A DNA stretch of 33,833 bases from Candidatus Ornithospirochaeta stercoravium (GCA_017694915.1 JADIMF010000012.1:1-33833); one strand, 5' to 3'; positions 18,778-27,850 are shown, numbered from the stretch's first letter. Made by a program: numbers and translations. The notes: generated from the letters alone by a model not told the origin.

Positions 18778-20474
18778 TTCTCAAGCTCCTCTATATACCG
18801 TCCGATATAATCCAGACCTGCTTTCCAGAATTCCTTGTCCTCGATATTACAGCCAGCAATCGATGCACAGGCGGCGGCATCCATTCTGCCCGTATTCTCA
18901 AGAACCTTCCTGTAAAGCGACGGAAAATCCTTTTTATCTTTCTGCGAATAAAGCGAAAGCGCGAAAAGCTCACCGAATGCATATGGATAGTTATAGTAAG
19001 AGAAATCTGCAGAGTAGTAATGTGATTTCACAGCCCACATGTATTTATGCTTCTCTCCAATTGCATCACCATATGCCTCTGACTGAGCGGAAAGCATCAT
19101 CTCCGAAAGCTCATCTGCGGTTATCTCTCCATCCCTTCTCCGTTCGAATACGCTCTTCTCAAAAATGTATCGCGATAATATATCCACGATGACCTGAGCT
19201 GCATTCTGCACGAAAGCTTCTATTATAGTGAGTGTCTCATCTCTGTCGGCGGAGGAAAGAATATAATCAGAGACAAGCATCTCACCGAAAATCGAGGCTG
19301 TCTCTGCAAGCGTCATTGGATATGATGACAATGAAACAGGAAGCTCCTTAATAACGGAATCATGATAGGCATGACCCATCTCATGAGCAATCGTAGCAAC
19401 ACTGTCATAACTTGAATCGAAGTTGAAGAATATCCTGCTTTGCTTTCTTGCTGGGAAGAAGATATCGAAAGCACCACCGGCTTTTCCCTTATGAGGAGCA
19501 GCATCCAGCCAGTTGTGACGGAATGCCATCTCAGCAAACGCTCCCATCTCCGTGGAAAAAGCTTTGTAAGCGCTTATTACAATCTCTTTCGCCTCCTGAA
19601 AGCTATATTTCATGCTACTTTTGCCAACAGGAGCGGAAAGATCGTAGAAATCCATCTTATCAAGGTCCATAAGTCTTGCTTTGATATGGAAATAGTGATG
19701 GAAGAGAGGAAGAGATTCCCTCATCGCTCCAAGAAGAGCATCGAGTGTCTTCCGGCTTATTGCTGATGAGAAAAGGGATCTGTCCAGCGGATCTGCCCAG
19801 CCTCTTCTTCTTTCCAGGGTAAGCACGCTTCCCTTTACTCCGTTAAGAGCTGCGGCAACTGCAGTTTTATGGGTATCCAGAAGCTGGAGCTCTCTTTCAT
19901 ACGCATCTTTTCTTTTTGGCCTGTCAGGATCGGAAGCAAGTGCTCTGAGTTCTATCAGAGTCTTGTCACCATCAGCAGCCGTTGATGTCACAGCAGACAT
20001 GAGACGCTGCCAGGCATTCTCCCCGGTTCTTGCAAGCTCTGACGCCAGTGCCTCCTCCGCCTCTGACATGAGATGACTGCCTTCAACGGCGATTCTATCA
20101 AGGTAATATCTGTATTCACTCAGTTCGGGAGATGAGAATTCATCCTTTCTTGCTGAAACACATCTGATAAAGGCATCTTCCGCCTTATCATAAAATACAG
20201 AAATCTCCTCAGACTCGTTGAGGGCCTTAAGATAAGCCTTATTCTCCGAATCTGTCTCAAGAAGCGCTTCCGTATATGCTGTAAGAGTGACAATGAGGGC
20301 ATCTCCCTCATCCTTGAGCTTTATGAGAGAAAGCAGAGGGAAATGAGGATCGGAACAATGCTCTATGATCTCATCTCCGATTTCCCTCACTCTCCTGATA
20401 TCATCATGGAATCTCTCTGAATCAGGGGACGGATATATATCCGACATATCCCATTCCGGCAGTTTTTCAGTCAT
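18768..20474 (-). CDS. pepF: Oligoendopeptidase F (M3 metallopeptidase)
   Basis: 568 aa from ATG at 20474 (MTEKLPEWDMSDIYPSPDSERF); ATIAHEMGHAYHDSV (HEXXH) and the typical FFNF...Y region. The 749-aa track ORF extends antisense over hflX and is not used. Confidence 0.93.
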   Translation of the reverse strand: MTEKLPEWDMSDIYPSPDSERFHDDIRRVREIGDEIIEHCSDPHFPLLSLIKLKDEGDALIVTLTAYTEALLETDSENKAYLKALNESEEISVFYDKAEDAFIRCVSARKDEFSSPELSEYRYYLDRIAVEGSHLMSEAEEALASELARTGENAWQRLMSAVTSTAADGDKTLIELRALASDPDRPKRKDAYERELQLLDTHKTAVAAALNGVKGSVLTLERRRGWADPLDRSLFSSAISRKTLDALLGAMRESLPLFHHYFHIKARLMDLDKMDFYDLSAPVGKSSMKYSFQEAKEIVISAYKAFSTEMGAFAEMAFRHNWLDAAPHKGKAGGAFDIFFPARKQSRIFFNFDSSYDSVATIAHEMGHAYHDSVIKELPVSLSSYPMTLAETASIFGEMLVSDYILSSADRDETLTIIEAFVQNAAQVIVDILSRYIFEKSVFERRRDGEITADELSEMMLSAQSEAYGDAIGEKHKYMWAVKSHYYSADFSYYNYPYAFGELFALSLYSQKDKKDFPSLYRKVLENTGRMDAAACASIAGCNIEDKEFWKAGLDYIGRYIEELEKWL

Positions 20475-20510
20475 ATGCAAATAATATAGCAAAGATGATA
20501 ATATGCACAT

Positions 20511-21743
20511 ATGAGTGGTGTTTTTCTCATTACGCTCAGAAGCATCGGAGAGGACGACAGAATACAGGGCATCCGCGATGAGGAGATGAAGAGCCTTATA
20601 TCCACACTCGGCCTTGAAATAGCCGGAGAGATATCCTTCACACTGAAAGAAATCTCGGTATCTACTTACATCGGTAAGGGACAGGCTGAGGAATGCCTTA
20701 TCGCAATAAGAGCCTCTGAAGCGGATGAGGTCATAATAAATGCATTCATATCGCCACGGCAGGAGAAGAATCTCGAATCGATTCTCGGTGTGCCCATCTC
20801 TGACAGGGAGGCGGTTATACTCTCCATCTTCTTCCAGAATGCAAGATCGAGGGAAGCGAGACTTCAGATAGAGAAAGCGGAAGCAGAATACCTCAGACCG
20901 AGACTTGCAGACAGGGAGGCAAGACTTTCCCAGCAGAGAGGTGGCGTGAGGGGCGCAAAAGGCGAAGGCGAGCGGAAAATCGAGCTTGAACGACGGCTTA
21001 TCGACCAACGCATCCATACTCTCGACAGAGAGATAAAGGCAGTCGAGAACGTAAGGAAGACACAGAGGAAGGAACGGGAGAAACGCCGTGTATTCTCTTT
21101 CGCGCTCACAGGCTACACCAATGCGGGAAAGTCTACGATACTCAACGCACTGACGGATGCTGGCGTGCTTGCCGAAAACAAACTGTTCGCCACACTGGAT
21201 ACCACAACAAGAGCGCTGAAGCTCCCGAACGGACAGAATGTGCTTCTCTCAGATACGGTAGGATTCATCTCAGATCTTCCTGAAGTACTTATAAAGGCAT
21301 TCTCTTCCACTCTGGAGGAGGCTTTATCTGCAGATGCAATCATAATAGTGGCAGATGCCTCGCATCCCGATGCATACGGATGCCTACGTAAGACGAAGGA
21401 GACTCTTGATAACCTGGGTGTTCTTGATAAAGCGAAGATACTTGTCATCAATAAAACAGATGATATCTATGATGATATCGCCTATGCTTCCCTGATAAAG
21501 GAACCTTTCATAATAGTCGAAGCGAGCATAAAGAACGGTATCGGTAAAAAGGAACTTCTTGAGGCGATGTCAGAAGTAACCGATGAAGCCTTCATGGATA
21601 TAAGCGTAACAGAGCCAGTGTCATCGGACATCATCTCAAGACTCGCGAAAGACGGGGATATAAGGTCAATCGATTACTCCGATACAGAAGTTACAGTAAA
21701 GGCAAGAATCAGAAAGGATATGGCGTCAAAATACAGACGCTGA
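20511..21743 (+). CDS. hflX: GTPase HflX
   Basis: 410 aa; YIGKGQAEE, RLQIEKAEAEYLRPRL, GVRGAKGEGERKIELERR, ALTGYTNAGKSTILNALT, LFATLDTTTRAL, DTVGFISDLP. Confidence 0.96.
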   Translation: MSGVFLITLRSIGEDDRIQGIRDEEMKSLISTLGLEIAGEISFTLKEISVSTYIGKGQAEECLIAIRASEADEVIINAFISPRQEKNLESILGVPISDREAVILSIFFQNARSREARLQIEKAEAEYLRPRLADREARLSQQRGGVRGAKGEGERKIELERRLIDQRIHTLDREIKAVENVRKTQRKEREKRRVFSFALTGYTNAGKSTILNALTDAGVLAENKLFATLDTTTRALKLPNGQNVLLSDTVGFISDLPEVLIKAFSSTLEEALSADAIIIVADASHPDAYGCLRKTKETLDNLGVLDKAKILVINKTDDIYDDIAYASLIKEPFIIVEASIKNGIGKKELLEAMSEVTDEAFMDISVTEPVSSDIISRLAKDGDIRSIDYSDTEVTVKARIRKDMASKYRR

Positions 21744-21744
21744 G

Positions 21745-21804
21745 AGAAAAAAACGTTGGCAAGTTTCCTCACCAACGGTTACAGAAAAGGGGGAATTTTC
21801 CCAC
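21745..21804 (-). ncRNA. Candidate intergenic small RNA, ~60 nt (promoter plus intrinsic terminator, no ORF)
   Basis: Minus strand: TTGAAA (21835-21840) - 18 nt - TATAGT (21811-21816), then ACGGATGTGGGAAAATTCCCCCTTTTCTGTAACCGTTGGTGAGGAAACTTGCCAACGTTTTTTT. The 3' hairpin is 10 bp including two G.U pairs, with a GAAA tetraloop, followed by T7. Purely sequence-based; TSS assumed 7 nt after the -10. Confidence 0.45.
21747..21777 (-). terminator. Intrinsic terminator, minus strand
   Basis: Minus: CGTTGGTGAG-GAAA-CTTGCCAACG + TTTTTTT. The G.U pairs become A.C mismatches on the plus strand, and the T-run is only on the minus side. Confidence 0.75.
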
Positions 21805-21810
21805 ATCCGT

Positions 21811-21840
21811 ACTATACCATGCAGAAAAATCTGATTTCAA
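21811..21840 (-). promoter_or_regulatory. Sigma70-type promoter candidate for the small RNA
   Basis: TTGAAA-N18-TATAGT on the minus strand (5/6 match in each hexamer). Confidence 0.45.
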
Positions 21841-21925
21841 CCTTTTAGGGCGAATTTCTAGTTAATTTTCTAACCTTTTTAATTCCTTGTCCGAACAACC
21901 AGCCAGTCCATAGAATTTTAAAACG

Positions 21926-22261
21926 ATGGCATCACGAGCTGGAATGATATTCGGAAGAAATCTGAAGGAATTGAGAAAATCAAGGAAGCTGACGCAGGAA
22001 GCGCTTTCAGCTGCCATAGGTCTTTCACCCAACACAATCAGCAAATTCGAAAGAGGTGTCATTCTTCCCAGCGGCAAGACCATAGATAAAATTGCAGAAT
22101 ACTTCGGCGTAGATCTGGGACTTCTGTTCCTCGACAGCGATAGCTTCGACAGCAATATCAGAGCCATCAGGAAAGCAACATCCGATGAACTGAAGAAAGC
22201 CTATGTGGATTTCTGTCAGGAGTACGGAATAGAAATCAGGATAGAGAAAGACGAAAACTGA
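21926..22261 (+). CDS. XRE-family helix-turn-helix transcriptional regulator
   Basis: 111 aa; GRNLKELRKSRKLTQEALSAAIGLSPNTISKFERGVILPSGKTIDKIAEYFGVDLGLLF. Start could instead be 21944. Confidence 0.9.
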   Translation: MASRAGMIFGRNLKELRKSRKLTQEALSAAIGLSPNTISKFERGVILPSGKTIDKIAEYFGVDLGLLFLDSDSFDSNIRAIRKATSDELKKAYVDFCQEYGIEIRIEKDEN

Positions 22262-22280
22262 GTTTTCACAGCATATGGAA

Positions 22281-22303
22281 AATGCCGGAGCAAGTCCGGC
22301 ATT
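22281..22303. terminator. Bidirectional terminator between XRE gene and alaS
   Basis: AATGCCGGA-GCAAG-TCCGGCATT, 9-bp perfect stem; T/C-rich on the plus side (CTCTTTCTCC), TTTT on the minus side. Confidence 0.75.
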
Positions 22304-22320
22304 CTCTTTCTCCGCAATGC

Positions 22321-24114
22321 TTATTTCTCAAGCACTGCCTTTATTCTTCTGATTCCCGCAGATGATGACTGCTCCTTAAGAATCCTGAAGTGTCCCATAT
22401 CACCAGTGTGCGTGACATGCGGACCGCCACAGACTTCCTTGGAGAAATCACCGATGGTATAAACAGTTACCTTCTCACCGTACTTGGAATCGAAGAACGC
22501 AATAGCACCAGCGTTCCTTGCTTCCTCAAGAGTCATCGTCTCAACAGTCACCGGAAGATCTCTCTTGATTGCATCATTCACAAGATCCTCAACTTCCTTG
22601 AGCTCTTCCTTTGTCATCGGAGCAGGGTGTGTGAAGTCGAATCTGAGACGCTCTGCCGTGATATTCGATCCCTTCTGTCCTACATGTGTACCGAGGACAC
22701 GGCGAAGCGCGGCATGAAGAAGATGCGTTGCTGTATGAAGTGCAGTAGTCTGCTCACTGTGGTCGGCAAGGCCGCCTTTGAACTCTTTCTCAGCACCTGC
22801 TCTTGAAAGCGCCTGATGCTTCTCGAAAGCCTCTTCAAATCCCTTCTCATCAACGGTGAACTCATGCTCTGCTGCAAGTTCCTTCGTAAGCTCGATTGGG
22901 AAGCCATATGTATCATAAAGCTTGAATGCGAGACGACCTGAGATTACCCTGCTGTTGCCCTTCATGAGGTTAGGAAGCATCTTCTCGAATTCCTTCTCTC
23001 CCTTTGTGAGAGTGATTGAGAACTTCTCCTCTTCCTTCTCCAGCTCCTCGCGGATGAAATCCTTATGCTCGATAAGCTCCGGATACGGCTCACCATAAAG
23101 CGAGAGAACGACATCGGAAAGACCAGGGAGGAATGAATGATCGATTCCGATCTTCTTTCCATGGCGGACTGCTCTTCTTATGAGACGGCGGAGAATATAT
23201 CCCTGACCGACATTGGAAGGTGCGATGCCCTTCTGATCTCCAAGGATGAATACAGATGTGCGGATATGATCGGAGATGATGCGAATTGAGATATCATCCT
23301 CCTCATTCTCTCCGTACTTCTTTCCTGAAAGCTCCTCTATCTTCCTTATGATAGGCTGGAATACCTCAGTCTCATATACGCTCTTCTTTCCCTGAAGAAC
23401 TGCGACTGTTCTTTCAATGCCCATACCGGTATCGATGCACTTTCTGTCCATCTCATGGTATGTGCCATCCTTCTCCTTTCTGTACTGCATGAATACGTCA
23501 TTCCAGATTTCGAAGTACTTACCGCATTTGCATCCCGGCTTGCAATCAGGGCCGCATGCAGGGCGTCCTGTATCGAAGAACATCTCCGAATCAGGTCCAC
23601 AAGGACCTGTCTCACCTGCTGGTCCCCACCAGTTGTCCTCACGTGGCATGAAGTAGATATGGGATGGATCGATTCCAAGTTCCTTCCATCTGGCAGCAGC
23701 TTCCTCATCACGAGGAACAGTACTATCACCCTCGAATACCGTAACTGAGAGTCTGTCGACAGGAATTCCCAGAACTTTTGTAAGGAACTCGAAGCTGAAG
23801 CCGATCATCTCGTTCTTGAAGTAATCACCGAGGGACCAGTTTCCGAGCATCTCGAAGAATGTGAGATGATGCGGATCGCCGACACTGTCGATATCGCCGG
23901 TACGGATGCATTTCTGGTAATCGCAGAGCCTCTTCCCTGCCGGGTGCTCCTGTCCGAGGATATATGGTACAAGCGGATGCATACCCGCTGTAGTGAAAAG
24001 AACCGTCGGATCGTTTTCCGGTATAAGGGATGCTCCTGATATCTGCTTATGTCCTTTGGAGACAAAGAAGTCGATATATAATTTCCTTAGCTGATCAGCT
24101 GTAATATCCTTCAT
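22321..24114 (-). CDS. alaS: Alanyl-tRNA synthetase, short form
   Basis: MKDITADQLRKLYIDFFVSKGHKQISGASLIPENDPTVLFTTAGMHPLVPYILGQEHP...; editing motifs HTATHLLHAALR and CGGPHVTHTGDMG; ends KAVLEK*. ATG at 24114 has a good RBS (AAGGAAGGAAAT). Confidence 0.96.
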   Translation of the reverse strand: MKDITADQLRKLYIDFFVSKGHKQISGASLIPENDPTVLFTTAGMHPLVPYILGQEHPAGKRLCDYQKCIRTGDIDSVGDPHHLTFFEMLGNWSLGDYFKNEMIGFSFEFLTKVLGIPVDRLSVTVFEGDSTVPRDEEAAARWKELGIDPSHIYFMPREDNWWGPAGETGPCGPDSEMFFDTGRPACGPDCKPGCKCGKYFEIWNDVFMQYRKEKDGTYHEMDRKCIDTGMGIERTVAVLQGKKSVYETEVFQPIIRKIEELSGKKYGENEEDDISIRIISDHIRTSVFILGDQKGIAPSNVGQGYILRRLIRRAVRHGKKIGIDHSFLPGLSDVVLSLYGEPYPELIEHKDFIREELEKEEEKFSITLTKGEKEFEKMLPNLMKGNSRVISGRLAFKLYDTYGFPIELTKELAAEHEFTVDEKGFEEAFEKHQALSRAGAEKEFKGGLADHSEQTTALHTATHLLHAALRRVLGTHVGQKGSNITAERLRFDFTHPAPMTKEELKEVEDLVNDAIKRDLPVTVETMTLEEARNAGAIAFFDSKYGEKVTVYTIGDFSKEVCGGPHVTHTGDMGHFRILKEQSSSAGIRRIKAVLEK

Positions 24115-24163
24115 ATTTCCTTCCTTATTTTCCGCTATATCGTATTCAGCACACAAAAGGTGG

Positions 24164-25057
24164 TCAAGAGAACAGATCGGGCTCTTCGCTTATATGTATC
24201 GCCTTTGGGATGATACGCCTGAGGTCAGATGCTGATGAATATGAAAGCGCTCCAGACTCAAGTCTCATCCTCGCCCATTTATATGACGGAACCTCAAGCA
24301 TCGAAGAGGAGAGCATCGCCCTGCCTCCATTGAGAAGTACCTTATCGAAGATGGACCATGCAGGACCTCCATCCTTCTCCTCCGCAAGGAACACAGAGGA
24401 CGAAACAGAGGCAATGAACCTGTTTCTAATCATGACATGCCACCTCTCGCTTTTCTGGAATGGAGGGAATATGGAGAGAAGCAGTCCGTTTGCGAATATC
24501 TCAGCCTGTATTTCCATCATCTCATCGCTCTCAGCTCCTGATAGAGGCGTTGAAAGAAATGCGATGACAGGGGCGCCTGCCTTCAGCGCCAGCTTCGTCG
24601 CAAGAAGCCCCACACCACTGTCGAGGGGAACTGCTATCGTGACACCATGCTCTGCAAAATATGAAACAGCCTTGGCTGTATCGGTCTTTCCCTGCATTGA
24701 CGGACGGGGCATGCCTATTATCGTGACCCTCTGGGATGAAAGGAGCTTCATATTTCCTGAAGCATATATCACAGGGAAATAATCACCTTTCTCCTCGGGA
24801 AAATAACAGGACTCAGGGAAGAGTATCGAATACGGCATCGCATCCCGGCTGAAGCATGCAAGATAATCTGAATACCGAGAAAATACATTCTCCGCGCTTT
24901 TGCCTATCACATCTCCTATCACCCCGGCATCCGAAAGAGAGAATGAAGAGATATCAGGAACCGCCCTCATCAGTGAAAAGGCTTCTGAGCTGTCCTGAGA
25001 TAGCGAGTAAATAGCTTCATAAAGCGCTGCTTCAGGTTTGTCAGACGGATAGAACAC
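24164..25057 (-). CDS. Divergent DprA/Smf-like Rossmann-fold protein
   Basis: VTIIGMPRPSMQGKTDTAKAVSYFAEHGVTIAVPLDSGVGLLATKLALKAGAPVIAFLSTPLS...GLLLSIFPP...RNRFIASVSSSVFLAEEKDGGPAWSIFDKVLLNGGRAM parallels DprA (IVGSR.., SGLA.GID.., LLSE.P.., RNRIIAGLS..). GTG start at 25057 preceded by GGAGG overlaps the panE stop. Confidence 0.6.
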   Translation of the reverse strand: MFYPSDKPEAALYEAIYSLSQDSSEAFSLMRAVPDISSFSLSDAGVIGDVIGKSAENVFSRYSDYLACFSRDAMPYSILFPESCYFPEEKGDYFPVIYASGNMKLLSSQRVTIIGMPRPSMQGKTDTAKAVSYFAEHGVTIAVPLDSGVGLLATKLALKAGAPVIAFLSTPLSGAESDEMMEIQAEIFANGLLLSIFPPFQKSERWHVMIRNRFIASVSSSVFLAEEKDGGPAWSIFDKVLLNGGRAMLSSSMLEVPSYKWARMRLESGALSYSSASDLRRIIPKAIHISEEPDLFS

Positions 25058-25940
25058 GGCGCTTTGCCTCCAGAAGAATGGAAAGGAAATCAGAGATAGG
25101 AGTCTCGACAGAATGCTTCTTTCCGAGTCTTGAAACAGCTCCTGCAAAGTATCTGTTCTCCGTCTCCCTATGCGAAAGCACATCCTGCAGCATCGATGTC
25201 TTCCCATGATCCTGCAGCGCTGTGACACGTCTTATCATCTCCTCGATATCATCCTGAGTGATGATAACGCCCTCCTTCTTCGCTACTGTCTGGACCTCTC
25301 GCGCCTCAAGACGCACAGCGCGGATGAAATCACTATTAGATGAAATGGCCGCATAATCTGCGATAAGAATTGCAGAGAGCGTATTGAAGCAGGTGTTGAG
25401 CATGAACTTCCACCACTTCTCGTGCATTATATTCTCAGGAATCGTATAGCGCTGACCTGCTTCATCGAACAAGGCCGCAATCTCCTCAACACGGGCGCTT
25501 CTTGTATTATCCTTTTCGGAAAACACTATATTTCCGCCACCGGAAAAGCATGTTGTCTCTGTACCATCGTGCACTGATGAAAGATCCGTGATGAAACCAT
25601 AAAGCACCTTCTCCGCTCCGAATCTCTCACTGAGTTTCTCCTCGGCCTCTATACCATTGAGCAGGGAGAGGATAACTGTATTCTCACCGACAAATGGAGA
25701 TGCCTCATCAGCGGCATCCTCGAGACTGAAATTCTTCACTGCGAAGATCAGAAGATCCGCAGTATCGGCTTCAGATGGCGTGAGAAAACGGAAATCAATC
25801 ACCTCGCCGTTTACAGCAAGACCTCCCGAATATCGTTCTTTTCTCTCCTCATCGACAATGAATGCCAGATCCGCATGCTTATATAACTTCCAGCCGACAA
25901 CTGCACCTACAGCACCAGCTCCTATTATCCTGACTTTCAT
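25041..25940 (-). CDS. panE: 2-dehydropantoate 2-reductase (ketopantoate reductase family)
   Basis: MKVRIIGAGAVGAVVGWKLYKHADLAFIVDEERKERY..., AVKNFSLEDA, NGIEAEEKL, MHEKWWKFMLNTCFNTLSAIL. ATG at 25940. Confidence 0.88.
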   Translation of the reverse strand: MKVRIIGAGAVGAVVGWKLYKHADLAFIVDEERKERYSGGLAVNGEVIDFRFLTPSEADTADLLIFAVKNFSLEDAADEASPFVGENTVILSLLNGIEAEEKLSERFGAEKVLYGFITDLSSVHDGTETTCFSGGGNIVFSEKDNTRSARVEEIAALFDEAGQRYTIPENIMHEKWWKFMLNTCFNTLSAILIADYAAISSNSDFIRAVRLEAREVQTVAKKEGVIITQDDIEEMIRRVTALQDHGKTSMLQDVLSHRETENRYFAGAVSRLGKKHSVETPISDFLSILLEAKRRVLSV

Positions 25941-25986
25941 GTACTGAGAATAATCTCTCACCAGAGGGTGATTCAAGGGTACCGTT

Positions 25987-27264
25987 TTGTGTTATCCTTA
26001 TTTCATGCGGATGCTGTTATATGTTGTCTTATCTGCGATACTCGCAACGAATATAAGCGAGGCAATCCCTGCATTTCTTGCACCCAGATCCGAGAAGAAG
26101 TGGGCAAGGTTTGCATCTGCCTTAATGCTCTGCATTATCTGCATGTTCCCGATAGTCCCGGAATTCGCACTGACATATATCGTATCCTTCATGCTCTTTG
26201 CAGCCTACATGCTGATCTTCTACAAGGACAAGCTCGAGAAGATAGCGGCATTCTCCGTAATCTTCTTCTCAGTAATAGGCTCATGGTCCTTCATGATAGT
26301 CTCCTGGAGCGAGACGATTCTCAGGAACAGCACCCCATTCTGGCTTTACGCAATAGCGGCATGCCTTCTCATCATATTCGCTTTCCTTTATTTCAGCATC
26401 TTCCGCAGTTATGCCTCAATGGTATCCTCAAGCATGGTTCTGGAATCATTCACAAGACGAATGTGGGGATATTCGACCATCATTGCATTGACGCCATCGA
26501 TACTTGTGCTTTCCGCTGTGGCAAATCCTCCGAAGAATAATCTGGCATTATCATTCATCGCGTTCTTCGCTCTTTTCGCTTCGACAATGGTATTTCCTCT
26601 CATCCACCAGATGGGCAGAAGCGCAAAGCTTTCCGAGGAGAATTCCAGGCTGAAAGCAAGGACTGAATACTATCAGGATATCGAGATGCAGCAGGAGCAG
26701 TTCAGGAAGCTCAAGCATGATCTGATGAATCATTTCACCGTAATCGCAACATATCTTGATTTAGGTGAAAACGAGAAAGCCGTTGAATACCTGAAGGAAC
26801 TGGGAACGAAATTCTCCCAGATGACACAGCAATATACGAAGAGCACGCTCATAAACGCCATACTCAACGCAAAAGCACAGAAAGCAAGCAGCAGGAACCT
26901 TGAACTGAAAATAAAGGCCGATGTCTCTTCAAATATTACGGTTGATGAGACTGAGCTGTGTACGCTTATTGCGAATTCCATCGACAATGCCATAGAAGCG
27001 AATCCACCAGACGGAAAGATAATAGTCGAAATAGCTGACGATGGTACAACTCTTTTCTACTCGATATCCAACAGATATGCCAATGAGATAAAGAGAAAGA
27101 AGGATGGTTCATTCATAACATCAAAAGACGACAGCAGGAATCATGGCTTCGGATTGAGGAATATCAACGAGGCTGTAGTGAAACTCGGCGGAACGATAAA
27201 AATCACTACAGAGAACGGAATATTCAGAATATATGCCGAAATCCCTCTCAGAAAGCAAGCCTGA
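25987..27264 (+). CDS. GHKL/HPK10 (AgrC-like) sensor histidine kinase
   Basis: About 6 N-terminal TMs, then FRKLKHDLMNHFTVIATYLDLG (H box), LIANSIDNAIEANPP (N box), NHGFGLRNINEAVVKLGG (G box). Start may be 26005. Confidence 0.87.
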   Translation: MCYPYFMRMLLYVVLSAILATNISEAIPAFLAPRSEKKWARFASALMLCIICMFPIVPEFALTYIVSFMLFAAYMLIFYKDKLEKIAAFSVIFFSVIGSWSFMIVSWSETILRNSTPFWLYAIAACLLIIFAFLYFSIFRSYASMVSSSMVLESFTRRMWGYSTIIALTPSILVLSAVANPPKNNLALSFIAFFALFASTMVFPLIHQMGRSAKLSEENSRLKARTEYYQDIEMQQEQFRKLKHDLMNHFTVIATYLDLGENEKAVEYLKELGTKFSQMTQQYTKSTLINAILNAKAQKASSRNLELKIKADVSSNITVDETELCTLIANSIDNAIEANPPDGKIIVEIADDGTTLFYSISNRYANEIKRKKDGSFITSKDDSRNHGFGLRNINEAVVKLGGTIKITTENGIFRIYAEIPLRKQA

Positions 27265-27850
27265 ATATCCCTGCCACGATATCAGCAGAACGCTCAGAAG
27301 CTATCACTACATTCTGATCGAAATCCTCGGCACCTTCGCAAGATGTATCTGTAATTGTCCTGACAGCGACGAACGGAACGGAATTGGCATATGAGACATG
27401 AGCGATTGCGGCACTTTCCATATCCACTGCTATTGCTCCGCTCTCTTCTCTGATTACAGCTTTTCTCTCCGCGGGGATAAACGAATCACCAGATACGATC
27501 CTCCCGATTACCATCGGCCATGCTGATATTCTCCTGGCTTTTTCTGCCACAGTTATGATTTCCGATGATGCAGGAAAGGATTCCATTTCCAGATACGGAT
27601 GGTATTCGGTAAGAATTCCCTCATCCATATCATGATAGAACACACTGTCCGAGATAATCGTATCGAACACATTGAGTGATGGATCCAACGCTCCAGCGGT
27701 TCCTGCGGAGATGATCAAGTCAGGAGAGAATGACTCTATCATAAGCTCAGCGCACAAAGCCGCATTGACTTTACCGACCCCGCAATAAGCAAGAATCGCA
27801 TCAATACCGCAGAATGTTCCTATATGAAACACGATTTTCGCCTTAGTCAT
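27248..27850 (-). CDS. mtnN: 5'-methylthioadenosine/S-adenosylhomocysteine nucleosidase-like
   Basis: 200 aa; CGVGKVNAALCAELMIESFSPDLIISAGTAGALDPSLNVFDTIISDSVFYHDMD, AVDMESAAIAHVSYANSVPFVAVRTITDTS. Confidence 0.9.
   Translation of the reverse strand: MTKAKIVFHIGTFCGIDAILAYCGVGKVNAALCAELMIESFSPDLIISAGTAGALDPSLNVFDTIISDSVFYHDMDEGILTEYHPYLEMESFPASSEIITVAEKARRISAWPMVIGRIVSGDSFIPAERKAVIREESGAIAVDMESAAIAHVSYANSVPFVAVRTITDTSCEGAEDFDQNVVIASERSADIVAGIFRLAF

Noticed and set aside
18638-19192. 184-aa plus-strand ORF antisense to the methyltransferase and pepF
   Set aside because: Covers the ends of two well-supported minus-strand genes; no motif.
20475-21017. N-terminal extension of the pepF ORF (749-aa version)
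   Set aside because: Antisense to hflX; the real pepF start MTEKLPEWDMSDIYPSPDSE is at 20474 and hflX is unambiguous on the other strand.
21747-21777. Hairpin considered as the hflX rho-independent terminator
   Set aside because: On the plus strand the stem has A.C mismatches and no T-run follows; features fit the minus strand, so it was treated as part of an sRNA candidate.
21862-22167. 101-aa minus-strand ORF opposite the XRE gene
   Set aside because: Mostly the shadow of the XRE coding sequence; composition and sequence do not look like a protein family.
24210-24782. 190-aa plus-strand ORF antisense to the DprA-like gene
   Set aside because: Low-complexity Ser/Ala-rich shadow ORF; the minus-strand reading has recognisable Rossmann motifs and a good RBS.
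25968-26540. 190-aa plus-strand ORF overlapping the histidine kinase in another frame
   Set aside because: Out-of-frame reading of the membrane domain region; the GHKL kinase frame is complete and has all motifs.
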